Below, piece after piece: positions 6,243-6,960 of a stretch of DNA of 6,960 nt. Source of the stretch: an uncultured Rhodospirillales bacterium (GTDB lineage: Bacteria > Pseudomonadota > Alphaproteobacteria > Acetobacterales > Acetobacteraceae); assembly GCA_903928045.1 (NCBI GenBank), contig CAIYPH010000219.1, positions 1 through 6,960 on the forward strand, written 5' to 3'. Position 1 is the first letter of the stretch. The number at the start of each line of letters is the position of its first letter. The notes under the pieces are model-generated. The model worked only from the letters and a program-made list of their open reading frames with translations, ran no database searches and had not been told where the DNA came from. A program made the translations under genes and the position numbers.

Positions 6243-6354
6243 GGTTCTTTTTGAAAAAAGAAGCAAAAACTTTCCGTCCGTTTGGTTCACGGCTGGGCGA
6301 GGAGACCCCGCTGCCAAACGGAAAGTTTTTTGGTTCTTTTTTCAAAAAAGAACC
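6243..6354. repeat. AT-rich composite palindrome, copy 2
   Basis: The left arm (6243-6285) and right arm (6314-6354) are near-perfect reverse complements across a 28-base loop. The right arm holds a 23-base palindrome, GGTTCTTTTTT (6332-6342), one central C, then AAAAAAGAACC (6344-6354). The left arm holds the same palindrome slightly decayed, with GAAGC in place of GAACC. Inward of these are AAAAACTTTCCG on the left and CGGAAAGTTTTTT on the right, then the perfect 8-bp stem CCGTTTGG/CCAAACGG (6278-6285 with 6314-6321). CCGT is duplicated on the left only (6274-6281), which would make a 4-base bulge. The element can fold as one long hairpin or as a stem with two side hairpins. It shares its arm sequence with copy 1 and begins 30 bases after the small dehydrogenase subunit. 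Confidence 0.85.
6265..6331. terminator. Likely bidirectional terminator formed by the core of repeat copy 2
   Basis: The inner stem of the repeat (CTTT plus CCGTTTGG pairing with CCAAACGG plus AAAG) is followed by T6 on the plus strand (6326-6331) and T5 on the minus strand (6269-6265). A second T-run follows on each side. It sits between convergent genes, 52 bases after the dehydrogenase stop and about 50 bases after the stop of the membrane protein gene. Both sequence and position fit a factor-independent terminator acting in both directions. Confidence 0.65.
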
Positions 6355-6380
6355 GGTTTCTTCTTATCTGCGCGCAATGC

Positions 6381-6960
6381 CTACCACGTGAACAGGATCA
6401 ACCCCGGCAGCGTGCTGCGCCGCGCCGCGGCGAACCACGGCTGCGCCTCCAGATGGCGGCCGATCAGGATCTCGTCGTCGTCATCGAGGTACAGAACCAC
6501 CCCGCGGCCAGCGGCGATGAGGTCGCCGATGCCGACGGTATCGATTGGCGTCGCGCCGGAGGTTCGCCGCTCCAGCCGGTCGGCGGTGGTGATCGGCATC
6601 GCCGGGTCCGGCGCCCAGTGGCGCAGCGGGCGGGCGATCGGGCCATTGGCGTAGAAGGCCATCCCGAGCGGCCCGGCATGCGGCCCTGCCACCAAGACGG
6701 CGCCGCTCGCCTGCCGCTGCGGCTCGGCGGCGAGTAGCGCGCGCCAATCCGGTTTGCGCTGCGCGGGGGAGGCGACGTTGTTCCACAGACCGATCGCGAC
6801 GCAGGCGGCCAACAGGGCGCCCACCATGCCGCGCAGCCACCAGGCGAGGCGCCCGGTCAGCACCATCGCCACCGCAAGGCAGATCGGCGCCGAGACCCAA
6901 AGCGCGACGCGGGGGATCAGCACGGGGCGGGCGAGGCTCACCGCGGCCAGCAGCAGCACG
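6381..6960 (-). CDS. C-terminal part of a polytopic membrane protein, GT39-like glycosyltransferase (5' end outside window)
   Basis: The frame is open from the right edge to the TAG at 6383-6381, giving 193 codons counting the stop; the true start lies beyond the window. The visible part begins inside a membrane helix, followed by a short basic loop with RPVLIPR (11-17), a helix at about 18-35, a second loop rich in Arg and Trp, and a helix at about 44-60. The last 130 residues are soluble and probably face the periplasm, beginning with KPDWRALLAAEP (69-80). The R-PV-PR loop, followed by membrane helices and a KPDWR-type segment, is a pattern I associate with GT39/ArnT-like lipid-linked sugar transferases. 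The catalytic N-terminal loops are not in the window, so the function is tentative. The coding strand and frame are supported by the absence of stops and by membrane-protein composition. It converges on the dehydrogenase operon across repeat copy 2 and shows no functional link to it. Confidence 0.7.
   Translation of the reverse strand, partial: VLLLAAVSLARPVLIPRVALWVSAPICLAVAMVLTGRLAWWLRGMVGALLAACVAIGLWNNVASPAQRKPDWRALLAAEPQRQASGAVLVAGPHAGPLGMAFYANGPIARPLRHWAPDPAMPITTADRLERRTSGATPIDTVGIGDLIAAGRGVVLYLDDDDEILIGRHLEAQPWFAAARRSTLPGLILFTW

Noticed and set aside
5698..6345. A minus-strand frame of 215 residues starting in repeat copy 2 and running opposite the small dehydrogenase subunit
   Set aside because: Its first residues (MKKEPKNF) are translated repeat sequence and the rest is antisense to a real gene.
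6914..6960. GTG at 6959 as a true start of the membrane protein
   Set aside because: The frame is open to the window edge and begins in the middle of a membrane helix, so the gene very probably continues beyond the window.

Overview
The window looks like chromosomal DNA from a GC-rich alphaproteobacterium. The Rrf2 regulator followed directly by sufB, the PimC/PimD-type acyl-CoA dehydrogenase pair, and very AT-rich palindromic repeats set in GC-rich DNA together suggest Rhodospirillales, possibly Acetobacteraceae. That placement is inference; no rRNA or tRNA gene is present to settle it.

Region 1 (1-1376, minus strand) is the front of a SUF iron-sulfur cluster assembly operon. An Rrf2-family SUF regulator (906-1376) is followed after 10 bases by sufB (1-895), which runs off the left edge. 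The sufB ribosome binding site overlaps the regulator's stop codon. The 116 bases upstream of the regulator hold a candidate operator and, on the far side, a candidate terminator for the next gene.

Region 2 (1493-6213) is a beta-oxidation cluster in two divergent units. On the minus strand is a fused enoyl-CoA hydratase / 3-hydroxyacyl-CoA dehydrogenase (1493-3607) with all expected catalytic residues. On the plus strand are two translationally coupled acyl-CoA dehydrogenase subunits (3884-5086 and 5086-6213; the start and stop codons overlap as TAATG). They resemble the large and small subunits of pimeloyl-CoA dehydrogenase (PimC/PimD). Together these proteins could carry out the first three steps of beta-oxidation of an acyl-CoA, possibly a dicarboxylic one. 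No thiolase or CoA ligase is in the window.

Region 3 (6381-6960, minus strand) is the C-terminal part of a polytopic membrane protein that looks like a GT39-type glycosyltransferase; its start lies beyond the right edge.

The most unusual feature is a pair of related AT-rich composite palindromes, at 3669-3803 and 6243-6354, that bracket the acyl-CoA dehydrogenase pair. Each is an inverted repeat whose arms themselves contain short palindromes. Copy 2 sits where a two-way terminator is expected, between convergent genes. Copy 1 sits in the divergent promoter region, where a terminator is not expected. This points to a dispersed, possibly mobile repeat family. All other parts of the window are ordinary metabolic and housekeeping genes; I found no evidence for a novel multi-gene system.
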